Below, piece by piece: positions 9,179-17,984 of a stretch of DNA of 64,000 nucleotides. Position numbers and translations under genes: made by a program. Each line of letters opens with the position of its first letter. Position 1 is the stretch's first letter. This DNA comes from Sphingosinicella sp. CPCC 101087. Lineage in GTDB: Bacteria; Pseudomonadota; Alphaproteobacteria; Sphingomonadales; Sphingomonadaceae. The DNA lies in the NCBI RefSeq assembly GCF_004151485.1, contig NZ_SBFF01000002.1:248001-312000 (forward strand). Direction: 5' to 3'. A model generated the notes under the pieces. The model saw only the letters and a program-made list of their open reading frames with translations, ran no database searches and was not told the DNA's origin.

Positions 9179-9220
9179 CACCGGGAATCCCGGTGAAACC
9201 GGCCGCGTCGGTCGCGGCCG
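9179..9220 (+). promoter_or_regulatory. Two adjacent perfect hairpins ahead of a TonB receptor gene
   Basis: Two inverted repeats sit back to back in the 75-base gap. The first has arms CACCGGG and CCCGGTG around AAT (9179-9195). The second has arms CGGCCGCG and CGCGGCCG around TCGGT (9200-9220). The receptor ribosome site AGGAAG follows. They could attenuate read-through from the DUF2946 gene or stabilise the receptor mRNA. No U-tract follows, so a classical terminator is doubtful. Confidence 0.4.
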
Positions 9221-9243
9221 CATCGATTTCAGGAAGATGATCC

Positions 9244-11208
9244 ATGCGATTTTCGCTGTTCGCGGGCGCCGCCTTGTGCGCGCCCGTCCTTGCTGGTGCC
9301 TTGCAGGCGCCGGCTCATGCCGCCGATCAGGCCATCGTCGTCACCGGTCGACACGTTACCGAGAGAGAGAAGGAGGTTCGCCGACGACCGGGCGGAGCCG
9401 ACTTCGTGGCGGCAGCCGACTATGAGAACAAGGTGGCGGTCTCGCTGCGCGACGCCCTGGCCTTTTCGCCCGGCGTTTACGCCCAGCCGCGATATGGCCA
9501 GGAAGTGCGCTTGTCGATCCGAGGATCGGGCGTCAGCCGCGGGTTCCATCTGCGCGGCCTGGCCCTGCACCAGGACGGTATTCCCATCAACCTGGCGGAT
9601 GGCAGTGGCGACTTCGAGGAACTCGACCCAACCGTCATGGAGCATATCGAGGTCTATCGCGGCGCAAGCGCTCTGCGCTTCGGTGGGACCACGCTGGGGG
9701 GCGGCATTGACGCGATCACCCCAAACGGCCGCTCCGCCCGCGGAGTCTCGCTGCGCCTCGACGGCGGCAGCTTCGACACGCTGCGTGGGGCCGTTACCTA
9801 CGGCTATTCCGACGAAATCGGCGACGCCTGGCTGGCGCTTGCCGGTGACGGATCGGATGGCGACCGCGACCATGCCGACCGCGAGGCGCTGCGATTCCAC
9901 GGCAATGTGGGCCTTCGTCTCTCCGGCACGGTCGAAACGCGATTCCATGCGAGCGCCCAGCGCCTTCGGCAGGAGCTTCCGGGCGGACTCGCCCTCGCCG
10001 ACGCGCTGGAACGGCCGCGCACCGGCAATTCTGTCGGCGACTACCAGCGAAACGTGGATTCGATCCGCCTGCAGAATCGGACTCGCGTCGCGCTCGGCTC
10101 CGGCACGATCGAGTTTGGCGGCTTCGCGAACTTCAAGGCCCTTGACCACCCGATCTTTCAGGTGGTGGATCAGGTCTCGACGGACTGGGGCCTGTTCACC
10201 CGCGTCGATCTCGTCCGGGGACCCTTCGAACTTACCCTCGGCGGTGCCGCGCGCTTCGGGAGGGTCGCTGCGCAGCGTTACGCAAACGTCGATGGGCGTC
10301 CCGGCGCGCGCACCTTCGAGGCCGACCAGCGGGCGGAGACGGTCGATCTCTACGGCGAGGGCCGGTACCGGATCGGGCGACTCAGCCTGATCGCCGGCGG
10401 CGTCTTCAGTCACGGCCGGCGTGCGCAGGAGCAGAGGTTTCCAGCGAGAACAAGCGGCCGCTTCGCGGACGATCAATTCTCCCCGCGGTTCGGCCTCATC
10501 TGGGCGCCCAGCGCGGACGTCGAGCTCTATGGGAATTACAGCCGTTCGCACGAAATGCCCGGTTTCATGGAGCTGGCGCAGGTGGCGGGGTTCGTGCCGC
10601 TCAAGACGCAGCGCGCCTGGACCTGGGAGATCGGGGCGCGAGGTCGTGTCGGAGTCGCTCGGTTCGACGTCAGTCTCTACCGCTCGGACGTTCGGGGCGA
10701 ACTGCTCCAATTCGAGATCGGACCGGACATCCCGGCCCCGACCTTCAATGCCGAGCGCACGCGCCACCAGGGCATCGAAGCCGGGATCGATCTCGACCTG
10801 GCCTCCTGGGCGCGGCTGCGTCAGGTCTACCAGTATAACGGCTTCCGTTTCAGGAACGACCCTCACTACGGTGACAACCGCCTGCCGGTTGTCGCGAAGC
10901 ACCTCTATCGCGCCGAACTCAGACTCGGCAGCGAGCGACTTCACGTCGCTCCGGTGCTGGAATGGGTGCCGGAGGGCGCGTGGGCCGATTATGCGAACCA
11001 GCTCCGGGTGGATGGCTATGCGGCGATCGGCGTCAGCGCCGAGGCCGAATGGCGCGACGGGCTCAGCCTGTTCCTCGACGCCCGCAATCTCACCGGCACC
11101 GACGCGATCGGCGATATCACCGCCACGATTGCCGCCGATCCTGCCGCAAGGATCTTCTACCCGATCGAGCGCCGCGCCGTATATGCGGGGATCCGGGCGA
11201 GGTTCTAG
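9244..11208 (+). CDS. TonB-dependent outer-membrane receptor
   Basis: This is a 654-residue ligand-gated porin. It has a signal peptide (1-26, ending AHA), a TonB-box-like 'QAIVVTGRHV', a plug domain (about 50-160) with 'LSIRGSGVSRGFHLRGLALHQDGIPINLADGSGD' spread over residues 86-120, and then a 22-strand-type barrel ending in Phe (residues 648-654, 'YAGIRARF'). The size and plug resemble siderophore or metal receptors (FecA/OprC type). The neighbouring DUF2946 gene hints at a metal ligand, but nothing in the sequence fixes it. A ribosome site AGGAAG precedes ATG 9244. Confidence 0.85.
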   Translation: MRFSLFAGAALCAPVLAGALQAPAHAADQAIVVTGRHVTEREKEVRRRPGGADFVAAADYENKVAVSLRDALAFSPGVYAQPRYGQEVRLSIRGSGVSRGFHLRGLALHQDGIPINLADGSGDFEELDPTVMEHIEVYRGASALRFGGTTLGGGIDAITPNGRSARGVSLRLDGGSFDTLRGAVTYGYSDEIGDAWLALAGDGSDGDRDHADREALRFHGNVGLRLSGTVETRFHASAQRLRQELPGGLALADALERPRTGNSVGDYQRNVDSIRLQNRTRVALGSGTIEFGGFANFKALDHPIFQVVDQVSTDWGLFTRVDLVRGPFELTLGGAARFGRVAAQRYANVDGRPGARTFEADQRAETVDLYGEGRYRIGRLSLIAGGVFSHGRRAQEQRFPARTSGRFADDQFSPRFGLIWAPSADVELYGNYSRSHEMPGFMELAQVAGFVPLKTQRAWTWEIGARGRVGVARFDVSLYRSDVRGELLQFEIGPDIPAPTFNAERTRHQGIEAGIDLDLASWARLRQVYQYNGFRFRNDPHYGDNRLPVVAKHLYRAELRLGSERLHVAPVLEWVPEGAWADYANQLRVDGYAAIGVSAEAEWRDGLSLFLDARNLTGTDAIGDITATIAADPAARIFYPIERRAVYAGIRARF

Positions 11209-11262
11209 CGAAACGCCGGGACCGGCAGCTAGGCACAGAAGAACCGCAATTCGTCTGGTTCA

Positions 11263-11291
11263 GGCGTGATCCGATTCCGTCGGATCACGCC
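11263..11291. terminator. 12-bp perfect hairpin between convergent genes
   Basis: Arms GGCGTGATCCGA and TCGGATCACGCC pair perfectly around the loop TTCCG. It lies between the end of the TonB receptor gene (plus) and the end of rnhA (minus), the right place for a bidirectional terminator. There is no strong T-run on either side, so termination efficiency is uncertain. Confidence 0.55.
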
Positions 11292-11385
11292 CCAGAAGTT
11301 GCTATGCGGAGCGGCCGGTCCTGGGCAGCGCGAGACGGCGCCGAATGTTTCGATCGCGGCCTGTGGCCGCGAGCCGCCGGGGCGT

Positions 11386-11826
11386 TCAACGGCGCGCCGC
11401 CGCTCCGGCTGCATCACAGGCCAGCCGGTCGGCGCGCTCATTCTCCGGATGGCCGGCATGGCCTTTCACCCAATGCCACTCCACCTGGTGAGGTGCCGCG
11501 GCCTCGACCAGCTCCTGCCACAGGTCGGCATTCTTCACGTCCTTCTTCGCTGCGGTCTTCCAGCCGTTGCGGCGCCAGCCATGGATCCATTTGGTGATTC
11601 CATCCCGCACGTAGATGCTGTCGGTGTACAGCGCGACGCGGCACGGACGCTTCAGCGCCTCCAGGCCGCGGATCGCCGCGAGCAGCTCCATTCGGTTGTT
11701 GGTCGTGAGCGGCTCTCCGCCGCTGATTTCCTTCTCGTGCGCGCCGGACCGGATCACGGCGCCCCAACCGCCCGGCCCGGGATTACCCTTGCAGGCGCCA
11801 TCGGTGAAGATCTCGACGTCGGTCAC
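11386..11826 (-). CDS. rnhA: Ribonuclease HI
   Basis: This 146-residue enzyme cleaves RNA in RNA-DNA hybrids. The catalytic set is complete: Asp9 ('[12 protein letters not shown]'), Glu47 ('NNRMELLA'), Asp69 ('ALYTDSIYV'), His123 ('WVKGHAGH') and Asp133 ('ERADRLA'). It starts with GTG 16 bases after the ispH stop on the same strand, so the two genes are probably cotranscribed. In many alphaproteobacteria thrB lies between ispH and rnhA; it is absent here. Confidence 0.96.
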   Translation of the reverse strand: MTDVEIFTDGACKGNPGPGGWGAVIRSGAHEKEISGGEPLTTNNRMELLAAIRGLEALKRPCRVALYTDSIYVRDGITKWIHGWRRNGWKTAAKKDVKNADLWQELVEAAAPHQVEWHWVKGHAGHPENERADRLACDAAGAAARR

Positions 11827-11842
11827 GTGCAGCGGGTGAGCC

Positions 11843-12790
11843 TCAGGCGGCCAGGCCGGCAGGGAGCTTGAACGTCATCCGTTCCTCGACGCCGTCCACG
11901 GGCGCCTCTTCAATCTCGAACCTCTGCGCGATCGCGTCGACCACTTCGCGTACGAGCACCTCGGGCGCGGAGGCGCCGGCGGTGATGCCGAGGGTTCGGA
12001 CATCGCCAAGCCAGTCGAAATCGATGTCGCTGCCGCGACCCACCAGTCGGGCCCGAGTTCCCTCACGTTCGGCGACCTCGACGAGGCGCACCGAATTCGA
12101 GCTGTTGGGCGCGCCGATTACCAGCATTGCATCGCAGCGCCCGGCGATCGCCTTGACGGCTGCCTGCCGGTTCGACGTCGCGTAGCAGATGTCTTCGCGC
12201 TTTGGCGCCTCGATCGACGGAAAGCGTCGACGCAATATGTCGACGATCTCGGCGGTGTCGTCGACGGAGAGGGTCGTCTGTGTCAGGAAGGCCAGCCGCT
12301 CGGGATCGGCAGGAATCACCGCCTCTGCGTCGGCTCGGGTCTCGATCAAGGTGATGCTGCCGGCGGGGACCTGGCCAAGCGTCCCGATCACTTCGGGATG
12401 GCCCGCATGGCCGATGAACAGGATATGGCGGTCCTTCTCGATGTGGCGCTCGGCCTGGCGATGGACCTTGGAGACGAGCGGGCAGGTGGCGTCGATATAA
12501 TCGAGCCCACGTGCCTCGGCCTTGGCGGGCACGGCCTTGGGAACGCCGTGGGCGGAGAAGACGACCGGCACGCCGTCCGGCACCTGGTCCAGCTCGGGAA
12601 CGAACACCGCGCCCTTCGTCTTCAGCGCCTCGACGACGAACTTGTTATGGACAATCTCGTGGCGAACATAGACCGGAGCCCCGTAGCGCTCGAGCGCCAG
12701 CTCGACGATGCGGATGGCGCGATCGACGCCCGCGCAGAAGCCGCGCGGCGCGGCGATCAGCAGCGTCAGAGGAGGCTTGGCGTCTGGCAT
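11843..12790 (-). CDS. ispH: 4-hydroxy-3-methylbut-2-enyl diphosphate reductase
   Basis: This 315-residue iron-sulfur enzyme performs the last step of the methylerythritol phosphate isoprenoid pathway, giving IPP and DMAPP. Three cluster cysteines are seen in '[13 protein letters not shown]', '[11 protein letters not shown]' and '[10 protein letters not shown]'. The substrate histidines are in '[12 protein letters not shown]', 'FSAHGVPK' and '[12 protein letters not shown]', and '[11 protein letters not shown]' is conserved. I chose ATG 12790 ([10 protein letters not shown]). An in-frame ATG at 12823 would add 11 residues not typical of the family. rnhA follows directly. Confidence 0.96.
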   Translation of the reverse strand: MPDAKPPLTLLIAAPRGFCAGVDRAIRIVELALERYGAPVYVRHEIVHNKFVVEALKTKGAVFVPELDQVPDGVPVVFSAHGVPKAVPAKAEARGLDYIDATCPLVSKVHRQAERHIEKDRHILFIGHAGHPEVIGTLGQVPAGSITLIETRADAEAVIPADPERLAFLTQTTLSVDDTAEIVDILRRRFPSIEAPKREDICYATSNRQAAVKAIAGRCDAMLVIGAPNSSNSVRLVEVAEREGTRARLVGRGSDIDFDWLGDVRTLGITAGASAPEVLVREVVDAIAQRFEIEEAPVDGVEERMTFKLPAGLAA

Positions 12791-12898
12791 TGGCCGGCGC
12801 TCTACCGGATTGCTTGCTTGCACGAAACCCGCTTCCTATGATCCCTTGCCTGTCCTAGGGGGCATGTAAGCAACCGCCACCTGAAGTTCGAGGATCCC

Positions 12899-13543
12899 TT
12901 GCGCCTGTCCAGATCGAAAGCGGCCGTCGCCGTCCTGCTCTCCCTCGGCCTGCTCGGTTGCGCGCGCCAGGGTGACATCTATCAGTCGGGGATCCTGACC
13001 ACCTACACGGCCTGCCCGGCGGTCGCGATTCCGGCGCCGGCGGGCGACATCACCCTGTTCAACCCACCCACGAGCCGCGACGCCAGCGCGATCGACGTGG
13101 TTGCCACGATCACCAACCTGCGCAGCACCTGTGACGAGACCGGCGAGTATATCGTCACCCACGCCACCTTCGACGTTCACGCACAGCGGCGCGACAATCG
13201 CGGTCCGCGTGAGGTGGTGCTGCCCTATTTCGCCACCGTCGTTCAGAGCGGCGACAATGTCGTCTCCAAGAAGGTCAGCCGCATCGGTCTGCGCTTCGAG
13301 GACGGCCAATACAGCGCGAGCTCGTCCGGCACGGCGACATCCCAGGTGCTCCGCTCGGCCGCGACTTTGCCTGAGGATATACGCCGCCAGATCACCCGGG
13401 AACGCCGCGCCGGCGACCCGCAGGCCGCGCTCGACCCGATGGCCGATCCCGCCGTGCGCGCCGCGGTCGATCGGGCTACCTTCGAGCTGATGATCGGCTT
13501 CGCGCTCGACGAAGAGCAGTTGCGCTACAACGCCACGCGCTGA
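12899..13543 (+). CDS. Conserved hypothetical lipoprotein
   Basis: This is a 214-residue putative lipoprotein starting at TTG. Its signal ends in the lipobox LGLLG-C (Cys21). The mature part, with 'GDIYQSGILTTYTACPAVAIPAPAGD', looks like a beta-rich periplasmic domain. I know no characterised member. Similar proteins occur in sphingomonad genomes, so I treat it as real. It is transcribed divergently from ispH with about 108 bases between starts and is followed by its own hairpin. An alternative start is hard to find without losing the signal peptide. Confidence 0.75.
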   Translation: MRLSRSKAAVAVLLSLGLLGCARQGDIYQSGILTTYTACPAVAIPAPAGDITLFNPPTSRDASAIDVVATITNLRSTCDETGEYIVTHATFDVHAQRRDNRGPREVVLPYFATVVQSGDNVVSKKVSRIGLRFEDGQYSASSSGTATSQVLRSAATLPEDIRRQITRERRAGDPQAALDPMADPAVRAAVDRATFELMIGFALDEEQLRYNATR

Positions 13544-13559
13544 TCGACCTCCGGTCGAT
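13543..13559 (+). terminator. Hairpin with pyrimidine-rich tail after the lipoprotein gene
   Basis: Arms ATCGACC and GGTCGAT flank TCC and overlap the stop codon. The tail TCTGTTCCTCTCC is T-rich for this genome. It is a plausible intrinsic terminator that separates the lipoprotein gene from the riboswitch operon. Confidence 0.5.
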
Positions 13560-13899
13560 TCTGTTCCTCTCCTGCCTCCCCCATGCCAGCGTCGAGAGCG
13601 GGTTCAGATTTCGCTTGTGGGCGAGCTTCGGATCCTTGCGGGGCGATCTGGGGAAGAGGTGCGGCCCTCCTTGCGCTTTCTCCGCCTCGCGAGGAACTCC
13701 AGCGAACCTGGCCCCAAGAACATGCCCGGTCGAAGTGACGATCCCTGGATAGTGTGTTCAGCGCGGCGATGTTCAAGTCGAACCGTCAGTAACGCTTACA
13801 ATTCGTTAGGAAATTCTCCGAAAACCTACGAAACGACCGATTGACTCGGATCCAACGAGCGGTCACAGCACCGGTGTCTTCGGCGGGCAACCGCCGATG
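13560..13899 (+). other. Gene-free stretch upstream of the glycine riboswitch; presumed gcv promoter region
   Basis: These 340 bases hold no convincing gene. A TACAAT hexamer at 13797-13802, preceded at 19 bases by TTCAAG (13772-13777), is the best promoter candidate. It would give a leader of about 90 bases before the first aptamer. A TTGACT at 13841 lacks a matching -10. The local base composition becomes AT-richer from 13785 to 13845, as promoters in this genome tend to be. Confidence 0.35.
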
Positions 13900-14115
13900 G
13901 GCCAGCGGGAGAGCGCGGCCGGACCGAGAGGCCCGTGCCGCCGCCGAAGGAGCAACCGCCCCGGAATCTCTCAGGCAGAAGGACCGCCGGCCCACGACAC
14001 TCTGGAAAGCGTTCGCCTTGGCCATTGGTCGGGGCGGGCCACCGAAGGGGTAAGTCCGATCTAGCTTCGGCGGCGGACGAAAGCTCTCAGGTCCCGGTGA
14101 CAGAGGGGGTGCTGG
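13900..14115 (+). promoter_or_regulatory. Tandem glycine riboswitch
   Basis: Two glycine aptamers lie in series. The first (about 13900-13990) shows GGGAGAGCG, then GCCGAAGGAGCAA, then CTCTCAGGCAGAAGGACCG. The second (about 13993-14115) shows CTCTGGAAAGC, ACCGAAGGGGTAAG and GAAAGCTCTCAGGTCCCGGT with CAGAGGGGG closing. These are the conserved core elements of the family. The expression platform holds a GGCGCC-GCGA-GGCGCC hairpin with a GNRA loop (14121-14136), then CGAGC/GCTCG arms. GGAG (14155-14158) serves gcvT. Glycine binding is expected to turn the downstream gcv genes on. Confidence 0.93.
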
Positions 14116-14165
14116 AAGAAGGCGCCGCGAGGCGCCGACGAGCCCCCGCTCGCTGGAGACTGGTG

Positions 14166-15278
14166 ATGAGCGATTCCGGAAATCTCCTGCCGCTCGACGC
14201 GTGGCACCGGCGCCTCGGCGCGCGGATGGTGCCGTTCGCCGGTTACGCGATGCCGATCCAATATGAAGGCATCCTGGCCGAGCACCGCTGGACCCGCGAA
14301 TCCGCCGGCCTGTTCGACGTCAGCCACATGGGCCAGCTCCTCATCGCCGGTCCCGGCGTCGAGAAGGCGCTCGAGGCGCTGCTTCCCGCCGACCTTGCCT
14401 TGCTGAAGGAGGGGCGCCCCAAATATTCGATGCTGCTGACCGACGACGGCGGAATCATAGACGATCTGATGGTCACTCGCCGCGGTGACCATTTCTACAT
14501 GGTCGTCAACGGCGCCACCAAAGAGGGCGACATCGAGTGGCTCCGGGGCAATTTGCCGCAGAGCGTCGTGCTCGATCATATGAAGGAGCAGGCGCTGCTG
14601 GCGCTGCAGGGTCCCAAGGCAGCCGAGGCGCTGGGCCGCCTTGTCCCCGAGGTCGCCAACCTCACCTTCATGACGGGAGACGCCTTCACCATCGCCGGAA
14701 TCCGGACTTGGATCAGCCGGTCCGGCTATACAGGGGAGGACGGCTTCGAGATTTCGGCGCCGGCCGGCTCGGTCGAAGCGCTCGCCGATCTGCTGCTCGA
14801 CCAGCCGGAGGTGAAGCCGATCGGGCTCGGCGCGCGCGATTCGCTGCGGCTCGAGGCGGGGCTTCCGCTCTACGGCCACGATCTCGACCTGACCACCACG
14901 CCCGTAGAGGCCGATCTGGCCTTCGCCTTGGCGAAACGCCGACGCGAGGCGGGCGGTTTTCGCGGCTGGTACAGAATCGCCCGGGAACTCGCGGAAGGTC
15001 CGGTCCGCAAGCGCGTCGGCGTCGCAATCGACGGCCGCCAGCCGGTCCGCGAGGGCGCGCTGGTCGTCGATCCAGAAGGAAACGAGGTCGGCAAGGTGAC
15101 GAGCGGCGGCTTCTCGCCCACGCTCGAGGCGCCGATTGCCATGGCCTATGTGCCCATCGCCGAGGCGGCGCCGGGCACGGCGGTCTCGCTTGCCCAGCGC
15201 GGCCGGATCTTCACCGGGCGGGTCGTCCCCATGCCCTTCGTCCCCCACCGCTACCATCGCAAGGGAGCCGGTCTATGA
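14166..15278 (+). CDS. gcvT: Glycine cleavage system T protein (aminomethyltransferase)
   Basis: This 370-residue protein transfers the aminomethyl carbon from lipoyl-GcvH to tetrahydrofolate, releasing ammonia. It has the folate-binding GcvT domain with 'FDVSHMGQL', '[17 protein letters not shown]', 'LALQGPKA' and '[12 protein letters not shown]', and a C-terminal barrel with '[13 protein letters not shown]'. ATG 14166 follows GGAG by seven bases. The frame is open upstream through the riboswitch, so the start is set by the ribosome site. The stop overlaps gcvH (ATGA). It is the first gene of the riboswitch-controlled operon. Confidence 0.96.
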   Translation: MSDSGNLLPLDAWHRRLGARMVPFAGYAMPIQYEGILAEHRWTRESAGLFDVSHMGQLLIAGPGVEKALEALLPADLALLKEGRPKYSMLLTDDGGIIDDLMVTRRGDHFYMVVNGATKEGDIEWLRGNLPQSVVLDHMKEQALLALQGPKAAEALGRLVPEVANLTFMTGDAFTIAGIRTWISRSGYTGEDGFEISAPAGSVEALADLLLDQPEVKPIGLGARDSLRLEAGLPLYGHDLDLTTTPVEADLAFALAKRRREAGGFRGWYRIARELAEGPVRKRVGVAIDGRQPVREGALVVDPEGNEVGKVTSGGFSPTLEAPIAMAYVPIAEAAPGTAVSLAQRGRIFTGRVVPMPFVPHRYHRKGAGL

Positions 15279-15646
15279 GCGTCTACTACACCAAGGAGCA
15301 TGAGTGGATCCGGGTCGACGGCGATATCGCCACGGTCGGGATCACCGATTTCGCGCAGGGTCAGCTCGGCGACGTCGTCTTCGTCGAAGTTCCCGATGCC
15401 GGCCGCCATCTGGCTCGTGGAGGCGAGGCGGCAGTGGTGGAATCGGTCAAGGCGGCGTCGGACGTCTATGCGCCAGTCGGCGGCGAGGTGATCGAGGGCA
15501 ACCAGGCCCTCGTGGACGATCCGGCCTTGGTCAACAGCGATCCGGAAGGAGAGGGCTGGTTCTTCAAGATCCGCCTCGCCGACACTCACGAGATCAACGA
15601 CCTCATGAACGCCGAGCAGTACAAGGCCTTCTGCGACCAGCAATGA
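15275..15646 (+). CDS. gcvH: Glycine cleavage system H protein (lipoyl carrier)
   Basis: This 123-residue carrier moves the aminomethyl group between the P, T and L proteins on a lipoyl arm. The lipoylated lysine is Lys59 in '[14 protein letters not shown]'. The N-terminus '[22 protein letters not shown]' (from residue 4) and the C-terminus '[12 protein letters not shown]' are typical. Its ATG overlaps the gcvT stop. A methyltransferase gene lies between it and gcvPA. Confidence 0.96.
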   Translation: MSVYYTKEHEWIRVDGDIATVGITDFAQGQLGDVVFVEVPDAGRHLARGGEAAVVESVKAASDVYAPVGGEVIEGNQALVDDPALVNSDPEGEGWFFKIRLADTHEINDLMNAEQYKAFCDQQ

Positions 15647-15689
15647 GCGCGCGCGGCCCCTTCAACAACCCGGCTTCGGAGCGGCTGCA

Positions 15690-16472
15690 ATGGTGAATGC
15701 GGCTTCCCGCTGGAACGTGTCGGATTATGGCCGCCACGGCGCTTTCGTGCCGGCTCTCGGCGACGCGGCGCTGGACCTGCTCGCTCCGCGCTCGGACGAG
15801 TTGGTCCTCGATCTCGGCTGCGGCGATGGCGTGCTCACTGCGCGCATCGCCGAGGCGGGTGCGCGGGTGGTTGGTCTCGATTCCTCACCCGATATGGTCG
15901 CGGCGGCGCGGGCGCGGGGCATCGACGCGTTCGTTGCCGATGCGGAGGCCCTTGGGCTGGAGGGCCAGGTTGAATGGTATGGCCGCTTCGACGCGGTCTT
16001 TTCCAACGCGGCCTTGCACTGGATGCTCGATGCCGCAGCGGTGGCTCGCGGCGTGTTCGCGGTGCTCAGTGCCGGTGGCCGCTTCGTCGGAGAGATGGGC
16101 GGTGAGGGCAATCTGGCCCGAATGCGCGAGGCTCTTCGCGACGAGCTGATCGGTCGCGGCTACGCCATGCCAGCAGCCGAGACCCAATGGTATGCCTCGG
16201 TCGAGGCATTTCGGCGCGTTTATGCCGATGCCGGCTTTGCCGCCATCGAAGCCGAGCTCATCGCCCGGCCCACCCCGCTGCCCGAAGGTATCGCGCCCTG
16301 GGTGAGGACTTTCCGCGCGGGGCTCCTGGACATGGCCGGCGTCCCTGAGGCCGAGCGCGACTCTGTCGCCGCCGCCGTCGAGCGACGCCTTTCGTCCGAC
16401 CTTCGCCGCTCCGACGGCACATGGTTCGCCGACTACGTCCGGCTGCGTTTCCGAATGAAGAAGCCCGAGTGA
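15690..16472 (+). CDS. Class I SAM-dependent methyltransferase inside the gcv operon
   Basis: This 260-residue protein has the SAM-binding motif I 'VLDLGCGDGVLTARIAEAG', an acidic loop 'GLDSSPDM', motif 'VADAEAL' and 'DAVFSNAALHWM', the post-motif of the trans-aconitate methyltransferase / Methyltransf_11 group. GGAG lies eight bases before ATG 15690. It sits 43 bases after gcvH and 101 bases before gcvPA, all co-oriented, so it is probably transcribed with the glycine cleavage genes. The substrate is unknown. A tempting link is that both the gcv pathway and this enzyme handle one-carbon groups, but nothing proves it. Confidence 0.85.
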   Translation: MVNAASRWNVSDYGRHGAFVPALGDAALDLLAPRSDELVLDLGCGDGVLTARIAEAGARVVGLDSSPDMVAAARARGIDAFVADAEALGLEGQVEWYGRFDAVFSNAALHWMLDAAAVARGVFAVLSAGGRFVGEMGGEGNLARMREALRDELIGRGYAMPAAETQWYASVEAFRRVYADAGFAAIEAELIARPTPLPEGIAPWVRTFRAGLLDMAGVPEAERDSVAAAVERRLSSDLRRSDGTWFADYVRLRFRMKKPE

Positions 16473-16573
16473 AAGTTCGACTTTGTCCCGGTCGAAGCGC
16501 GCCTCCGGCGAGGGAGAAGAAATCCTCCTCTCCATCGCCTCGCGGCCGGGAGTACAGGAAGAAGGTGATCTGA

Positions 16574-17932
16574 ATGCGTTACCTGCCCCTCTCCGAAGGC
16601 GATCGCGCCGCGATGCTTGCCAAGATCGGCGCCGCGACGATCGACGATCTGTTCGTCGACGTTCCTGCGCCTGCCCGCCTCCCGGCGAAGATCGAAGGCC
16701 TCGCGGATCATGCCAGCGAACTGGCCGTCGAGCGTCACCTGGGGAGCCTGGCCGGGCGAAACATGGTCGCGGGGCAGGGGCCGTTCTTTCTCGGCTGCGG
16801 CGCCTATCGACACCACATCCCGGCCAGCGTCGACCACCTCATCCAGCGGGGCGAGTTCCTGACCAGCTACACGCCCTACCAGCCCGAGATCGCCCAGGGC
16901 ACGCTCCAGGTCCTGTTCGAGTTCCAGACCCAGGTGGCTCGGCTCTACGACTGCGACGTCGCCAACGCTTCCATGTATGACGGCTCGACCGCTTGCTGGG
17001 AGGCGATCGCCATGGCCCGGCGGATCACCCGCCGCGGCAAGGCGATCCTCTCCTCCGGGCTGCACCCGCATTACGTCTCGGTGGCGAGGACGATGGCGCG
17101 CTTTACCGGCGATCTGCTGGAAACGATGTTGCCGGAGCTCACGCCGGAGCCGGATACGATGCGGCTGATCGAAGCGGTCGATGGCGAGACCAGCGCCGTG
17201 GTCGTGCAATATCCCGACATATTGGGCCGGATCGGAGACCTTTCGGAGCTGGCGGCCCGGGTGCATGCCCAGGGCGCTCTGCTCATCGCGGTGGTCACCG
17301 AGCCGGTGGCGCTAGGCGCGATCCGCTCGCCGGGAGAGATGGGCGCCGACATCGTCGTCGGCGAAGGCCAGTCTATCGGAGTCGGCCTCAATTTCGGCGG
17401 TCCCTATGTCGGCCTGTTTGCCTGCCAGGAGCGATTCGTCCGCCAGATGCCGGGCCGCCTCGCCGGCGAGACGGTGGATGCGGAAGGCAAGCGCGGTTTC
17501 GTCCTCACCTTGTCGACCCGCGAGCAGCATATCCGGCGCGAGAAGGCGACGTCCAACATCTGCACCAATAGCGGGCTATGTGCGCTTGCATTCTCGATCC
17601 ATATGACTTTGCTCGGAGAGAAGGGGCTGCGGGCGCTGGCGGAAATGAACCACGCCGGCGCCGTCAAGGCGGCGCTCCGCTTGTCGTCCATTCCAGGCGT
17701 CGAGCTGGTGAATGATAGCTTCTTCAACGAGTTCACGCTGAATCTTGCCACGGAAGCTCGGCCGGTGGTGCGCGCGATGGCGGAGGCGGGCGTGCTTGGG
17801 GGCGTCTCGCTTGGCCGCCTCTATCCGGGCGCCCAGACCCTTGCCAACGGCCTCGTCGTTGCGGTCACCGAGACGGTCACGGACGAGGACGTCGCCGCGC
17901 TCGAGCAGGCGCTGACGGAGGCGCTGAAATGA
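16574..17932 (+). CDS. gcvPA: Glycine dehydrogenase (decarboxylating) subunit 1
   Basis: This 452-residue subunit is the N-terminal half of the split P protein. It has the conserved start '[19 protein letters not shown]', '[20 protein letters not shown]', '[20 protein letters not shown]', and '[15 protein letters not shown]'. It lacks the PLP lysine, which is on subunit 2. GAAGGTG lies about six bases upstream. gcvPB follows after 52 bases. The two subunits form the decarboxylase that loads GcvH. Confidence 0.96.
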   Translation: MRYLPLSEGDRAAMLAKIGAATIDDLFVDVPAPARLPAKIEGLADHASELAVERHLGSLAGRNMVAGQGPFFLGCGAYRHHIPASVDHLIQRGEFLTSYTPYQPEIAQGTLQVLFEFQTQVARLYDCDVANASMYDGSTACWEAIAMARRITRRGKAILSSGLHPHYVSVARTMARFTGDLLETMLPELTPEPDTMRLIEAVDGETSAVVVQYPDILGRIGDLSELAARVHAQGALLIAVVTEPVALGAIRSPGEMGADIVVGEGQSIGVGLNFGGPYVGLFACQERFVRQMPGRLAGETVDAEGKRGFVLTLSTREQHIRREKATSNICTNSGLCALAFSIHMTLLGEKGLRALAEMNHAGAVKAALRLSSIPGVELVNDSFFNEFTLNLATEARPVVRAMAEAGVLGGVSLGRLYPGAQTLANGLVVAVTETVTDEDVAALEQALTEALK

Positions 17933-17984
17933 TTCCGCTTGCGCCGCGCCTCCGCCCCATTTGCTCCCGCCAGGAACCCCGCCG

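Noticed and set aside
9179-9243. Possible cobalamin riboswitch ahead of the TonB receptor
   Set aside because: GGGAATCCCGGTGAAACCGG looks like one riboswitch element, but the rest of the conserved core and space for it are missing. The match is explained by a simple hairpin.
9229-10944. Long open frame antisense to the TonB receptor
   Set aside because: It is a mirror of codon bias in high-GC DNA. The sense frame has a signal peptide, plug and barrel; the antisense product has no recognisable domain.
13525-13776. Small minus-strand frame before the glycine riboswitch
   Set aside because: No ribosome site or family features; it overlaps the lipoprotein gene end and its hairpin.
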